This document shows, in pieces, positions 1 through 7,072 of a stretch of 64,000 bases of DNA. A model generated the notes under the pieces. It was not told the origin of the DNA, ran no database searches, and saw nothing but the letters and a program-made list of their open reading frames with translations. Positions within the stretch are counted from its first letter, which is position 1. Every line of letters starts with the position of its first letter. The DNA comes from Magnetococcales bacterium (GTDB taxonomy: Bacteria; Pseudomonadota; Magnetococcia; Magnetococcales; Magnetaquicoccaceae), in NCBI GenBank assembly GCA_015231375.1, contig JADGBT010000012.1, positions 1-64,000 of the forward strand, read 5' to 3'. The position numbers and the translations under genes are program-made.

Positions 1-139
1 CGCTCCAGGTCTCGATCAGTTCCAGACTCGCCGCTTTTATTTTCTCAGTCACCCAGTCCGGTGTCTGACCGAGGGGGATGCGCTGTTTTTGGGTGTCGGG
101 CTGGCCGGTTGCGGTGAAATCTCTGCTCTGCTCGTAATT
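1..139 (-). pseudogene. C-terminal relic of an Rpn-family nuclease/transposase gene, running off the left edge
   Basis: Read on the minus strand, the first 60 bases encode PDWVTEKIKAASLELIETWS. This is nearly identical to the C-terminal stretch of the intact Rpn protein at 35577-36545 (PDWVTEKVKSANLELIETWS). Upstream of it the frame stays open only to a TGA at 140-142 and no longer resembles the intact protein, so only the tail of a paralogue is present here. It cannot make an Rpn nuclease from within this window. The rest of the C-terminus lies beyond base 1. Confidence 0.7.
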
Positions 140-279
140 TCACTTCATCAACCGGCATCAGACTGAAACGGTTTTATCAACGGGCTGCTAAAGGTGCCGT
201 GTGTGTCAGAACAGAGAATGAGTTCGGAACTGTATTGCTTGCCACACCAATTTGATTTTCATATGTTTTTCTGTCTGTC

Positions 280-304
280 ACCGCCATTCTGGGCGGTTTT
301 TTTT
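280..304 (+). terminator. rho-independent terminator
   Basis: A perfect ACCGCC/GGCGGT stem (280-285 and 292-297) with a short ATTCTG loop is followed by eight T residues (297-304). No plus-strand gene is recognisable directly upstream (140-279), so it ends either an unrecognised short transcript or a decayed gene. Confidence 0.65.
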
Positions 305-541
305 GCGATAGAAATAACTCTAATATTCTAAATGGTTATGTTTGATGGTTATAAAATGCATTTGGTTAAATTTTTTGACTTGCAGGCGTCGAAATGGGCG
401 GATATCATTCTTCCTACGACCACATTCTTCAAAACCTGTGGACCCACTTAATGTCATGATATTGGGATAATATTGTTGACTCCTGATGTTGGCTCGCTCG
501 ATGTGAAACTTGGTTGTGGAGAATGAGAGGAGAATTCGAAC

Positions 542-685
542 TTGGTTCGCAAAGGCTCAATGTTGGAAGAACTTATAGCCATAAAAGAAACAGGTGTAGT
601 GTCCCCGTATTTCGAAATTTCAGATGGTCGCTCGGCAAGCTTTGGTGCAAAAAATGGCGGATTGGCGGCGGCTACCGCAGGGTAG
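542..685 (+). pseudogene. short ORF cut off by a transposase fragment
   Basis: An AGGAGA ribosome binding site at about 530-535 precedes a TTG start (542) and a 47-codon frame. The first 28 or so residues (VRKGSMLEELIAIKETGVVSPYFE...) look like a real protein N-terminus. From about 629 the DNA is the 3' end of an IS5-like element read in a foreign frame, ending at TAG 683-685. This looks like a gene whose 3' part was lost on insertion. I do not recognise the family. A similar string (TTGGTGAACTTATCGCC) at about 783-799 may be a second relic. Confidence 0.35.
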
Positions 686-720
686 GCCTATGATCGCGGC
701 GGGGGCTTTTTGAGGATGCC
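629..720 (+). mobile_element. 3' end fragment of an IS5-like element
   Basis: These bases match 2677-2773 almost base for base. That stretch is the last 30 codons plus the right inverted repeat of the defective element at 2115-2773. The fragment ends in GCTTTTTGAGGATGCCC, a variant of the same terminal repeat. The left end and the rest of the transposase are missing, so this is a relic. Confidence 0.75.
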
Positions 721-1127
721 CTAATTTTTTCTTTAAAGCTATAGAGATGTGTTTGTCTGCTTTATCGACTCAAGATGTTTCTTGGTGAACTTATCGCCAT
801 GACAACAAATCCAGACTGGGTGAGCATGGCCCGATCAACAATTCGATGAAGGTCGGCACAGATCGGAAGGGTAGCGATTGGGTGAGAAATGTGTTCCAAT
901 CAAATAGGGCGCAGGAGATAGGTCTACATCCTTTGCTATCCATAGCGGTACTCCTGGAATCAGGGTGATCCTGTTTCCAGGAGTACCGCCTTCAGAAGTT
1001 TACTGGTCGATTATTGCAATGTAGATTATAAACAGTACGTCGTATTGGTAAATACAAACATTCACAAACAATGACGAAACTCTAAAGTCCAGTCTTGCTA
1101 GTTTTATTTGCTCATTTGGAGTCATTT
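721..1127. other. gene-free AT-rich stretch with a long hairpin
   Basis: I see no convincing gene in this 407-base stretch. It carries the hairpin at 945-989 and, just before the FRG gene, an AT-rich zone (about 1010-1110) that presumably holds its promoter. No clear -35/-10 pair could be chosen. Confidence 0.5.
945..989. repeat. perfect 15-bp stem hairpin upstream of the FRG gene
   Basis: GCGGTACTCCTGGAA (945-959) is the exact reverse complement of 975-989. The 15-base spacer itself can pair CAGG with CCTG (961-964 and 970-973), so almost the whole 45 bases fold into one stem. There is no T-run on either strand, which argues against an ordinary terminator. It could be a transposon end, a structured RNA or a protein-binding dyad. 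The sequence alone does not decide. Confidence 0.7.
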
Positions 1128-1985
1128 ATGTTTTCAAAACTATCCATTCGGTCTTCGGAATATATAGAAGATGAAGAACATCATTTACAAGTGTTTCACG
1201 TTTACGATCCTCATGCATTAACTCAAGCGGTTGGATACGCAAAATATAAAATAGCAGAAGAAAACAAATCTTCTGTTTTTCTTCGCGGTCAATCTACACT
1301 GTATCAATCTTTCTCTCCAACTCTTTACAGAATCTGCAAATCAGAGCAATGTCAACAAAATCAACAAAATAATATAAATAAATATTTAGATCAACTTAAA
1401 TCTAAAAATACTATATTTTCTACTTTTAATTCCAAGGCTCATGAACCTCTGTTACAGCATTATGGAATCAAAACTTCGTGGATTGATCTTGTTGACAATA
1501 TCTGGATTGCGCTATGGTTTGCTTGCAATGACGCAAAACCTGCTGGCAAGTTTGGCGAATATCTTCATTTTGAAAAAAGAGAATCTCCAGCAAATAGAAT
1601 TAGAGCAGATTATTCTTATATTTTATTAATAGAAACAGAAACTTTCAATAATAAAAAAGAGCCTGGAATACACTTAGGCGAATTGACAGAAACAGTTGAC
1701 CTGAGAGTAGCAGTCCCATCAGTTTTTCTCAGACCACATTCACAGCACGGGATCTTATTTAGGTCTAGAGGCAATTCAGGAAACCGTCCAATTGATTATA
1801 TCAACCATATTTGCGGCATAATTAGGGTCGATTTATGGAATGCGTTAAATTGGCTTGGAGAAGGTAAATTGTTGGATGTTCATACACTTTTTCCTTCACC
1901 TGTATACGATAGCGGATACAGGATATTACTAGAGAACGGTATCCAGGATAGTATTGTTGGAAAAATTAGTCATATTGGAGCATAA
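1128..1985 (+). CDS. FRG domain-containing protein
   Basis: A 285-residue protein with the hallmarks of the FRG domain family. A strand carrying FLRGQS at about residue 61-66 is followed by a typical middle motif, LLQHYGIKTSWIDLVDN, and then ALWFACND. The biochemical role of FRG domains is not settled; they are frequent in accessory and defence-associated gene sets. I chose ATG 1128 over the upstream in-frame TTG 1095 because GGAG lies 7 bases before it. The gene is AT-rich against its GC-rich surroundings, uses AT-ending codons, and sits between transposase relics, so recent transfer is likely. No partner gene is adjacent. AT-rich inverted repeats follow the stop (for example TAGTTAT/ATAACTA at 1991-2012). 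Confidence 0.8.
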   Translation: MFSKLSIRSSEYIEDEEHHLQVFHVYDPHALTQAVGYAKYKIAEENKSSVFLRGQSTLYQSFSPTLYRICKSEQCQQNQQNNINKYLDQLKSKNTIFSTFNSKAHEPLLQHYGIKTSWIDLVDNIWIALWFACNDAKPAGKFGEYLHFEKRESPANRIRADYSYILLIETETFNNKKEPGIHLGELTETVDLRVAVPSVFLRPHSQHGILFRSRGNSGNRPIDYINHICGIIRVDLWNALNWLGEGKLLDVHTLFPSPVYDSGYRILLENGIQDSIVGKISHIGA

Positions 1986-2114
1986 ATTCATAGTTATTTT
2001 AATATATAACTAAAAAATTAAAGGTAAGTTATTGTTATCATTTTAATTTTTACTGAGTAGCTAGATGCAAAAATGTAATTAAAATATAACTATTCTAAAC
2101 CTCTAGTTGATTAT

Positions 2115-2773
2115 GGCTTCCTCAAAAAGCACAACACATTGAGACTGTACATAAAATCGTATTTGTGGTAGTGTTCGGATGTATGGTTTTCAGCCCTTTT
2201 GGCCAAAAAGGCTTGCACCGATGATCCGAGAGCCCAACAAGAAGCAGCCCAGACTGCCCGGTTTTGAGAGTCCCTTCGAGAGAAACCTTGACCCGAACAA
2301 CCGGTGGGTCAAACTGGCGGAGGTGATTCCCTGGGAGGAGTTTGCCACCGCCTATTACAGCGGGATGAGCGCGGACCAGGGTACGCCCGCCAAACCGGCC
2401 CGGTTGATGGTGGAGACCGAGGCCAATCGAGAAGAACTTCGTGAAGCCAAGCGACAGCGCCGCCGGGATCATCTGGAGCGGATTCCCATCGAAGGCAAAT
2501 TCGGGCAGGGCAAGAACCGGCATGGTCTGGCAAAGATTCGGGCCAAACTGGCCGATACCTCTGCGTCCTGGATTCGGGCCATTTTCCTGGTGATGAACCT
2601 GAACCTGCTGGTCAGGTTCTTTTTTGCCCTGAATCGGCCATTTCTCAACGCGGCATTCGCCAGCCTGCTGGCTCGGATGGTCGCTTGGCAAGCTTTGGTG
2701 CAAAAAATGGCGGATTGGCGGCGGCTACCACAGGGTAGGCCCATGATCGCGGCGGGGGCTTTTTGAGGAGGCC
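2115..2773 (+). mobile_element. internally deleted IS5-like element with both terminal inverted repeats
   Basis: The left end GGCTTCCTCAAAAAGC (2115-2130) and the reverse complement of the right end (2758-2773) agree at 15 of 16 positions. Between them is a 195-codon frame joining the N- and C-terminal parts of an IS5-family transposase without the catalytic core. The 659-base unit is therefore a non-autonomous derivative that could be moved in trans if a full-length copy exists elsewhere. A target-site duplication is not obvious from the flanks (left ...GATTAT, right CCATTTA...). Confidence 0.75.
2221..2766 (+). pseudogene. IS5-family transposase, catalytic core deleted
   Basis: From MIREPNKKQ the product shows the N-terminal module of these transposases (RLPGFESPFERNLDP, then NRWVKLAEVIPWEEF), but after PAKPARLMV it jumps straight to the C-terminal region (IPIEGKFGQGKNRHG, then a hydrophobic stretch around AIFLVMNLNLLVRFFF). 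A full-length protein of this type has well over 400 residues with a DDE triad; this frame has about 180 and lacks most of the catalytic region. The frame is otherwise open, so the deletion may be selected or recent. An upstream in-frame ATG at 2179 could add 14 residues. Confidence 0.75.
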
Positions 2774-2790
2774 CCATTTAAGGATGCAAG

Positions 2791-3882
2791 TCAGTCTTTG
2801 AAGAAACGTCGCAGCACCTTGCGGTGCAGGGTCGAAATCGGTGGCATTTGATCGGTTCCCGGCACAACCCAGCGATGGCCGCTGTCGGATGGGGGGTCTC
2901 CGGCCTGCCAGGGGCAGAAAAAGGGAAAGACTGTCAAGCGGAAATGAGTAAAGATGTGATCGACTGTTTCCAGGGGTTGTGGGAGGTGGACCTGCAAGCC
3001 ATAGCGGTCGGCCAGCCATTGTTGGACCTGCCAAGCCTGAGGCGGGGTGGCGGTGGGGCCGGGATCGTCTCCCGGGGGGCACCACAGTCCGCCCAAAAGT
3101 CCTTGGGCCGGTCTGGGCACAAGCAGCAAAGAGCGATCCTGGCGGACCACCAACGCGTTGAACTGATACTGATGGGGCTTGGAGACCTCCCGGGACATGG
3201 TGGCGGGATAGGCTGCGGGTTGGCCCTTGGCGTGGGCGGCGCACCAGGCGTTCCAGGGACAGTGGGGGCAGTCGGGGGAGCGTGGGCGGCAGAGGGTGGC
3301 GCCCAGATCCATGATCGCCTGGGCATGGGTTCCGGCGTGACCCAGCGGGGTGAGCAGGCGGGCGGTCTCCCAGAGGATCTTTTTGCCGGGGGTGGAGTCC
3401 GGGGGATGATCCAGGGCCAGCAGTCGGGAGAGAACCCGTTTGACGTTGCCATCCAGAATGGCATGATGCTGGTTGAAGGCGATGGCCAGAATGGCTCCGG
3501 CGGTACTCGGGCCGATTCCTGGCAGTTTCAGCAGTGACGCCATCTCGTCGGGCAGACGCCCCTGATGGTGCTGCACCACCTGTTGGGCGGCGGCGTGCAG
3601 ATGGACCGCCCGTCGATAATAGCCCAGCCCCTGCCAGCAGGTCAGCACCGTTTCCAAAGGAGCGGCCGCCAATGCCTGAATGGTGGGAAAACGGTCGAGA
3701 AACCGTTCATAGTAGGGCAGCACACTCTTGACTCCGGTCTGCTGTAGCAAAATTTCCGAAAGCCAGACCGGATAGGGCTCCCGGGTGCGCCTCCAGGGCA
3801 GATCGCGACCATGTTGGGCGTAATGGTCGAGCAGGCGTTGGGCCAGGATGGCGCGGATGGCCGGATCGGTCACTGTTTCCAT
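2791..3882 (-). CDS. mutY: A/G-specific adenine DNA glycosylase MutY
   Basis: A 363-residue base-excision repair enzyme that removes adenine mispaired with 8-oxoguanine. The N-terminal half has the catalytic Glu region (WLSEILLQQT), the helix-hairpin-helix LPGIGPSTAGAIL (about 120-132) and the catalytic Asp in ILDGNVKRV. The iron-sulphur ligands are spaced C-x6-C-x2-C-x5-C (CRPRSPDCPHCPWNAWC). The C-terminal third is the NUDIX-like 8-oxoG recognition domain. Length and all key residues are normal for the family. Its start overlaps the end of tonB by 13 bases, so it is the last gene of the minus-strand run that begins with rsmE. Translational coupling to tonB is likely. Confidence 0.95.
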   Translation of the reverse strand: METVTDPAIRAILAQRLLDHYAQHGRDLPWRRTREPYPVWLSEILLQQTGVKSVLPYYERFLDRFPTIQALAAAPLETVLTCWQGLGYYRRAVHLHAAAQQVVQHHQGRLPDEMASLLKLPGIGPSTAGAILAIAFNQHHAILDGNVKRVLSRLLALDHPPDSTPGKKILWETARLLTPLGHAGTHAQAIMDLGATLCRPRSPDCPHCPWNAWCAAHAKGQPAAYPATMSREVSKPHQYQFNALVVRQDRSLLLVPRPAQGLLGGLWCPPGDDPGPTATPPQAWQVQQWLADRYGLQVHLPQPLETVDHIFTHFRLTVFPFFCPWQAGDPPSDSGHRWVVPGTDQMPPISTLHRKVLRRFFKD

Positions 3883-5042
3883 TGGAATCCTCCCCGGATG
3901 TACTCGAAAATGGTTCTGACGTGCAGTTTCTCCAGTTGCCAGTCATCGGGCAGGGGCAGGAACGGGGAGATGTGGCGCACCGCCTGCAAGGCCGCCTCGT
4001 CGAGAATGGCCTCCCCCGAGGATTGGACCACCCGGATGTCGCTGACCACCCCTTTCTTGTCGATGGTGAAGCGCATGGTGAGCGAACCGGAGAGTTTGTC
4101 GCGTTTGGCCTGGGCCGGATAGATCCATCCTTGCTGGATCTGTTCTTTCATGCGGGCGAAATAGGCGGTGTAGCGCGGCTTCGGGGTGTCGAGATTCACC
4201 GTCTCTTCCCGGGATTTGAACGACTCTTCCCGTATTTTCTGGTTGCGTTCCTGATCCCAGCGGGTCAGATCCCCAAGGGAAGGACTCAGGTTCAAGGGGC
4301 CGGAAGGGGTGTTGTCTGGAGGGGTCGGATGCGCGCGCGCGGGTGCTGGCGCGGTCGGCGCGGAGGATTGGGGCTTGGCTCTGGGCCGGGAGCGGGGACG
4401 CTCGGCCTGGGGTGTTGGAACCTCCCAGGCTGTGGTTGGTTCGGCGCGTTTTTCTGGCGGAAGCGGTGCCGGGGGGAGTGCGGGTTCGGGTTTTGGTTCG
4501 GGTTTTGGTTCGGGTTTTGGCTCGGGTTGGGGCTCGGGTTTGGACTCGGGTTCCGGTTTGGGATCCGGGGCGTGGATGGTTGGAGGAGTGGCCTGTTCCG
4601 GAGTGGCAGCCTCGATGGCTTTTGGGGGGGGCTCCGGTTTTTTTTCCGGTGGCAGCGTCACCAGTCTGACCGGCATGTGGGGAATGGACTCTTTCGGTTC
4701 CGGTGGTTGGGAGGTGGGCCACTCCGCCCGTCCCAGAATCAGCAGATGCAGCAGGATGGACAGGATCAAGGCCATCCGGAAAAAACGACCGGGAGAGGGG
4801 GGACGTTTCGGCTCAAGAACCGGTTCATTGTTCGGTTGATTATCGTAAACCGGTTCATGAAATGAAATGGGTTCTTGATGCGGTTCCGGTTCGTCATCTG
4901 GAAGGGTGTTTTGATCTGTAACCGGCTCGTTTTTCGGGAGATCTCCCTGTTCTGGGAGCGGTCCTTGTATTGGAACCGGATCATGATTCAGTTCTTGTTC
5001 TGGTTCCGGCATGCGCATGGGGGTCTCGTCGGGTGTGTTCAT
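3870..5042 (-). CDS. TonB-family energy transducer with long acidic N-terminal extension
   Basis: A 390-residue protein. Residues 1-85 are a proline- and acid-rich cytoplasmic segment unusual for TonB (repeats such as NEPV, HEPV). One transmembrane helix follows (about 88-105, MALILSILLHLLIL). Next comes a periplasm-spanning proline-rich region with PEPK repeats, then the TonB C-terminal domain (about 295-385: YPAQAKRDKLSGSLTMRFTI, then VVQSSGEAILDEAALQAV). It should couple proton motive force to outer-membrane receptors, but no ExbB/ExbD genes are nearby. Start ATG 5042 was preferred to the much longer open frame because it overlaps the preceding stop as ATGA. The PEPK region is encoded by 12-bp tandem repeats. 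Confidence 0.9.
   Translation of the reverse strand: MNTPDETPMRMPEPEQELNHDPVPIQGPLPEQGDLPKNEPVTDQNTLPDDEPEPHQEPISFHEPVYDNQPNNEPVLEPKRPPSPGRFFRMALILSILLHLLILGRAEWPTSQPPEPKESIPHMPVRLVTLPPEKKPEPPPKAIEAATPEQATPPTIHAPDPKPEPESKPEPQPEPKPEPKPEPKPEPALPPAPLPPEKRAEPTTAWEVPTPQAERPRSRPRAKPQSSAPTAPAPARAHPTPPDNTPSGPLNLSPSLGDLTRWDQERNQKIREESFKSREETVNLDTPKPRYTAYFARMKEQIQQGWIYPAQAKRDKLSGSLTMRFTIDKKGVVSDIRVVQSSGEAILDEAALQAVRHISPFLPLPDDWQLEKLHVRTIFEYIRGGFQWKQ
4485..4556 (-). repeat. 12-bp tandem repeats encoding PEPK units
   Basis: About six consecutive 12-base units of the type TTCGGGTTTTGG (plus strand) lie in frame in the tonB spacer and encode Pro-Glu-Pro-Lys-type tetrapeptides. The first three units are nearly identical and the later ones diverge. 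Slippage here would change the length of the periplasmic spacer in 4-residue steps without breaking the frame. Confidence 0.8.
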
Positions 5043-5578
5043 GGTCCGGTCAACAGATGCTGGTGGCGATCGAGTTGTTCGAGCAACAAGAAGGTCAGCA
5101 CGCCGTTGAGCACCCCGGAGATCCACGATCCGGCCAGAAACCAGGGGAGCGCGGTCAGAATGCCCGCGTGTCCCACGATCAGCAGCCAGGCGGCCACGGT
5201 CTGGGCGGCCATGTGGGCCAGGGCGGCCAGCAGCGAGATGCCCACCGGTCCCAATCCGGAGAAGAGGTTCCAGCGCAGTAGCGCCAGCATGGCGATGGCT
5301 CCGCATCCCCCGGAGAGACTCAAGAAGAATCCCGGCGTGAACAAGGTTCCCAACGCCAGGGATCCGGCCAGAATGCGCATCAGGGTGACGGTGGCCGCCG
5401 CCTGCCAGCCCAGGCGCAGGAAAGCCACCAGCGTGAACACGTTGGCCAGTCCAGGCTTGAACCAGGGACCGGGGCCGGGCAGGGCCGCTTCCAGCACCTG
5501 AGCGGTCACCGCCGCTGCGGCCAGATAGGCGATGAGCAGATCCTGTCTCAAGCGGGGCATGGGGATGCGTGTGTTCAT
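5039..5578 (-). CDS. Gx transporter family / heptaprenyl diphosphate synthase component I-like membrane protein
   Basis: A 179-residue, highly hydrophobic protein with about five membrane segments. It has features of the family annotated as Gx transporter or heptaprenyl diphosphate synthase component I (YLAAAAVTAQVLEAALPGP, then KPGLANVFTLVAF, then LSGGCGAIAMLAL). The family name is historical; the substrate is unknown, though it is commonly found with flavin and electron-transfer genes. Start ATG 5578 replaces a longer open frame because it overlaps the upstream stop as ATGA; its own stop overlaps tonB the same way. Its place between a NusG-II protein and tonB, one gene from apbE, suggests a role in extracytoplasmic flavin or redox chemistry (inference). 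Confidence 0.8.
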   Translation of the reverse strand: MNTRIPMPRLRQDLLIAYLAAAAVTAQVLEAALPGPGPWFKPGLANVFTLVAFLRLGWQAAATVTLMRILAGSLALGTLFTPGFFLSLSGGCGAIAMLALLRWNLFSGLGPVGISLLAALAHMAAQTVAAWLLIVGHAGILTALPWFLAGSWISGVLNGVLTFLLLEQLDRHQHLLTGP

Positions 5579-5970
5579 TCGCTCACACCGTCGAAGGCGT
5601 TCGCCGGGACGGGCGCGCCACCTTCCACCCGCACCAGCACGCCGCAGGGCACACAGGCCGTGGCCCTTCCGGCGTCTTGAATCCATCCGGTGCGGGTGCC
5701 GATCATCCGTGGACTGTTGTACTCCATCAGCCGGACCCGTCCCTGTTCCACCTGGATGGTCACCGGTCCGAGTCGTCCGGGAATCTCTTTTTTGAAATCC
5801 TGATCCAAAGACAGGGTCATCACCGGCCGGTTGTCCCGGAACACCACGGCCTGGCGACCCGGTTCACGGGTGGTGACCGCGCCGCTGACCACGATCCCCA
5901 GGGCGCTGATCCCCATGACCAGACGGTCTGCCGGAGTGGCGGCGCGGGCGAGCAGGGCCGGGAGTCTCAT
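5575..5970 (-). CDS. NusG domain II-containing membrane-anchored protein
   Basis: A 131-residue protein with one N-terminal membrane segment (about 16-33, RLVMGISALGIVVSGAV). An extracytoplasmic beta-rich domain of the NusG-II type follows (VIFRDNRPV-like strand, then VTIQVEQGRVRLMEYNSPRMI, ending ACVPCGVLVRVEG). The domain usually sits between Gx-family and ApbE-type genes, exactly as here, and its function is not established. Start and stop both overlap neighbours by ATGA, so production is probably coupled to apbE and the Gx gene. A CxxC-like pair (ACVPC) near the end is notable. Confidence 0.8.
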   Translation of the reverse strand: MRLPALLARAATPADRLVMGISALGIVVSGAVTTREPGRQAVVFRDNRPVMTLSLDQDFKKEIPGRLGPVTIQVEQGRVRLMEYNSPRMIGTRTGWIQDAGRATACVPCGVLVRVEGGAPVPANAFDGVSE

Positions 5971-7013
5971 GAGGCGGTGTGCCGTATGGCGATGAAGCCG
6001 GGAGTCTGGACAAAACCGCCATCCTCACGAATCATCAGGGCTTCGCTGTCGGGAAAGTGGGTGAGGAGTTTCAAGCCTTCCGTCTCGCCGAGGATGAACA
6101 AGGCGGTGCTCAACCCGTCGGCGGTCATGGAGTCCGGAGCCTGGATGGTGACCGCAATCAGTCCGGAACGGGCCGAGCTTCCCTGTCTGGGATCGAGAAT
6201 GTGGTGATGGCGTACCCCGTCGGCGATGAAATAGCGTTCGTAATCCCCGGAGGTGGAGACCGCGCGCGATCCGGTCAGGTCCATCACCGCCACCACGCCG
6301 CCGGGATCGCGTGGATCGCGCAGACCGATGTGCCAGGGCTTGCCGTTTTTGTCTCCGGCGAGGCGCATGTCGCCTCCGGCGTTGATCAGGGCGTTGGCCA
6401 CTCCGGCCTGTTGCAACACCGCCATGGCCCGTTCCACGGCGTATCCTTTGGCAATGCCGCCCAGGTCCAGGGCGACGCTCGCGGAGGCCAGACGGATCTT
6501 TGAGTCTGGCGTGATGCCGATGGTCGGTGGCGGAGTGCGGGCGCGCGCGTCGAGCCAGAGGCGCACGGCTGCGGGCGCGGGGGGAGCGGTGGGCGGAGGC
6601 TCGCGGGAAAATCCCCACAGATCCGAAAGCGGGCCAAGGCCGATGTCGAAGACGCCGCCGGAGAGGTTGCCGATCTCCACCCCGCGTGCGATCACCCGGG
6701 CCAGTTCTTCGGGCACGGCATGGTCGTGATCTCTCGGGGCGTTGTTGAGTCTGGATACGGCGCTGTCCGGGATGAAGCGGCTGGTCAGCGCCTCGATGCG
6801 TTGCATTTCGTCGAATGCCTGATCCATGGCCCGCTCGGCTGCGGTCTGCGGCACCCCCCAGGTGGTGATGGAGACCAGGGTGCCCATCAGCAAACGGGTG
6901 GAGAGCCGCGACTCTTCGGCGGGGCGCGCCTCGAACCGCCACCAGGCCAGCAGCAGAATGGTCAAGACGCCTGCCATTCCCCATCCTGTCAGCAATCGCC
7001 AGTCGGGTTTCAT
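5967..7013 (-). CDS. apbE: FAD:protein FMN transferase (ApbE family)
   Basis: A 348-residue enzyme that attaches FMN covalently to threonine or serine of target redox proteins outside the cytoplasm. Residues about 9-27 form a membrane anchor rather than a lipoprotein signal. Family motifs are ALDLGGIAKGYAVERAM, NAGGDMRLAG, VSTSGDYERYF, HHHILDPRQG and the C-terminal MTADGLSTALFILG, all in the expected order. Start ATG 7013 was chosen over a 49-codon longer frame because the longer frame reads through the rsmE end and a local duplication. No FMN-binding target protein is encoded in the window. It heads the apbE - NusG-II - Gx - tonB - mutY run. Confidence 0.9.
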   Translation of the reverse strand: MKPDWRLLTGWGMAGVLTILLLAWWRFEARPAEESRLSTRLLMGTLVSITTWGVPQTAAERAMDQAFDEMQRIEALTSRFIPDSAVSRLNNAPRDHDHAVPEELARVIARGVEIGNLSGGVFDIGLGPLSDLWGFSREPPPTAPPAPAAVRLWLDARARTPPPTIGITPDSKIRLASASVALDLGGIAKGYAVERAMAVLQQAGVANALINAGGDMRLAGDKNGKPWHIGLRDPRDPGGVVAVMDLTGSRAVSTSGDYERYFIADGVRHHHILDPRQGSSARSGLIAVTIQAPDSMTADGLSTALFILGETEGLKLLTHFPDSEALMIREDGGFVQTPGFIAIRHTAS

Positions 7014-7072
7014 CCCATCCCTCCCCACAGCAATCGCCAGTCGGGTTTCATCCCATGTCTCCCCACAGCAAT
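6990..7072 (-). repeat. 38-bp tandem duplication at the rsmE-apbE junction
   Basis: Bases 6990-7034 repeat at 7028-7072 (offset 38) with two mismatches. The unit contains the end of rsmE, the ATGA stop/start overlap and the first codons of apbE. Because 38 is not a multiple of 3, the two copies of the junction are in different frames. Confidence 0.9.
7010..7051 (-). CDS. 13-codon coupled mini-ORF between rsmE and apbE
   Basis: The duplicated junction leaves an extra ATG (7049-7051) overlapping the rsmE stop as ATGA. It opens a frame of 13 codons, MKPDWRLLWGGMG, whose TGA (7010-7012) in turn overlaps the real apbE ATG. It carries the first eight residues of ApbE and then a copy of the RsmE-type ending. 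Whether it is translated is not known; by position it would act as a relay or leader between the two genes. Confidence 0.4.
   Translation of the reverse strand: MKPDWRLLWGGMG

Noticed and set aside
180-280. Structured RNA (tmRNA- or tRNA-like 3' end) before the terminator at 280-304
   Set aside because: TTCGGAAC and CCACACCA resemble parts of a T-arm and CCA end, but the T-loop consensus and acceptor pairing are missing.
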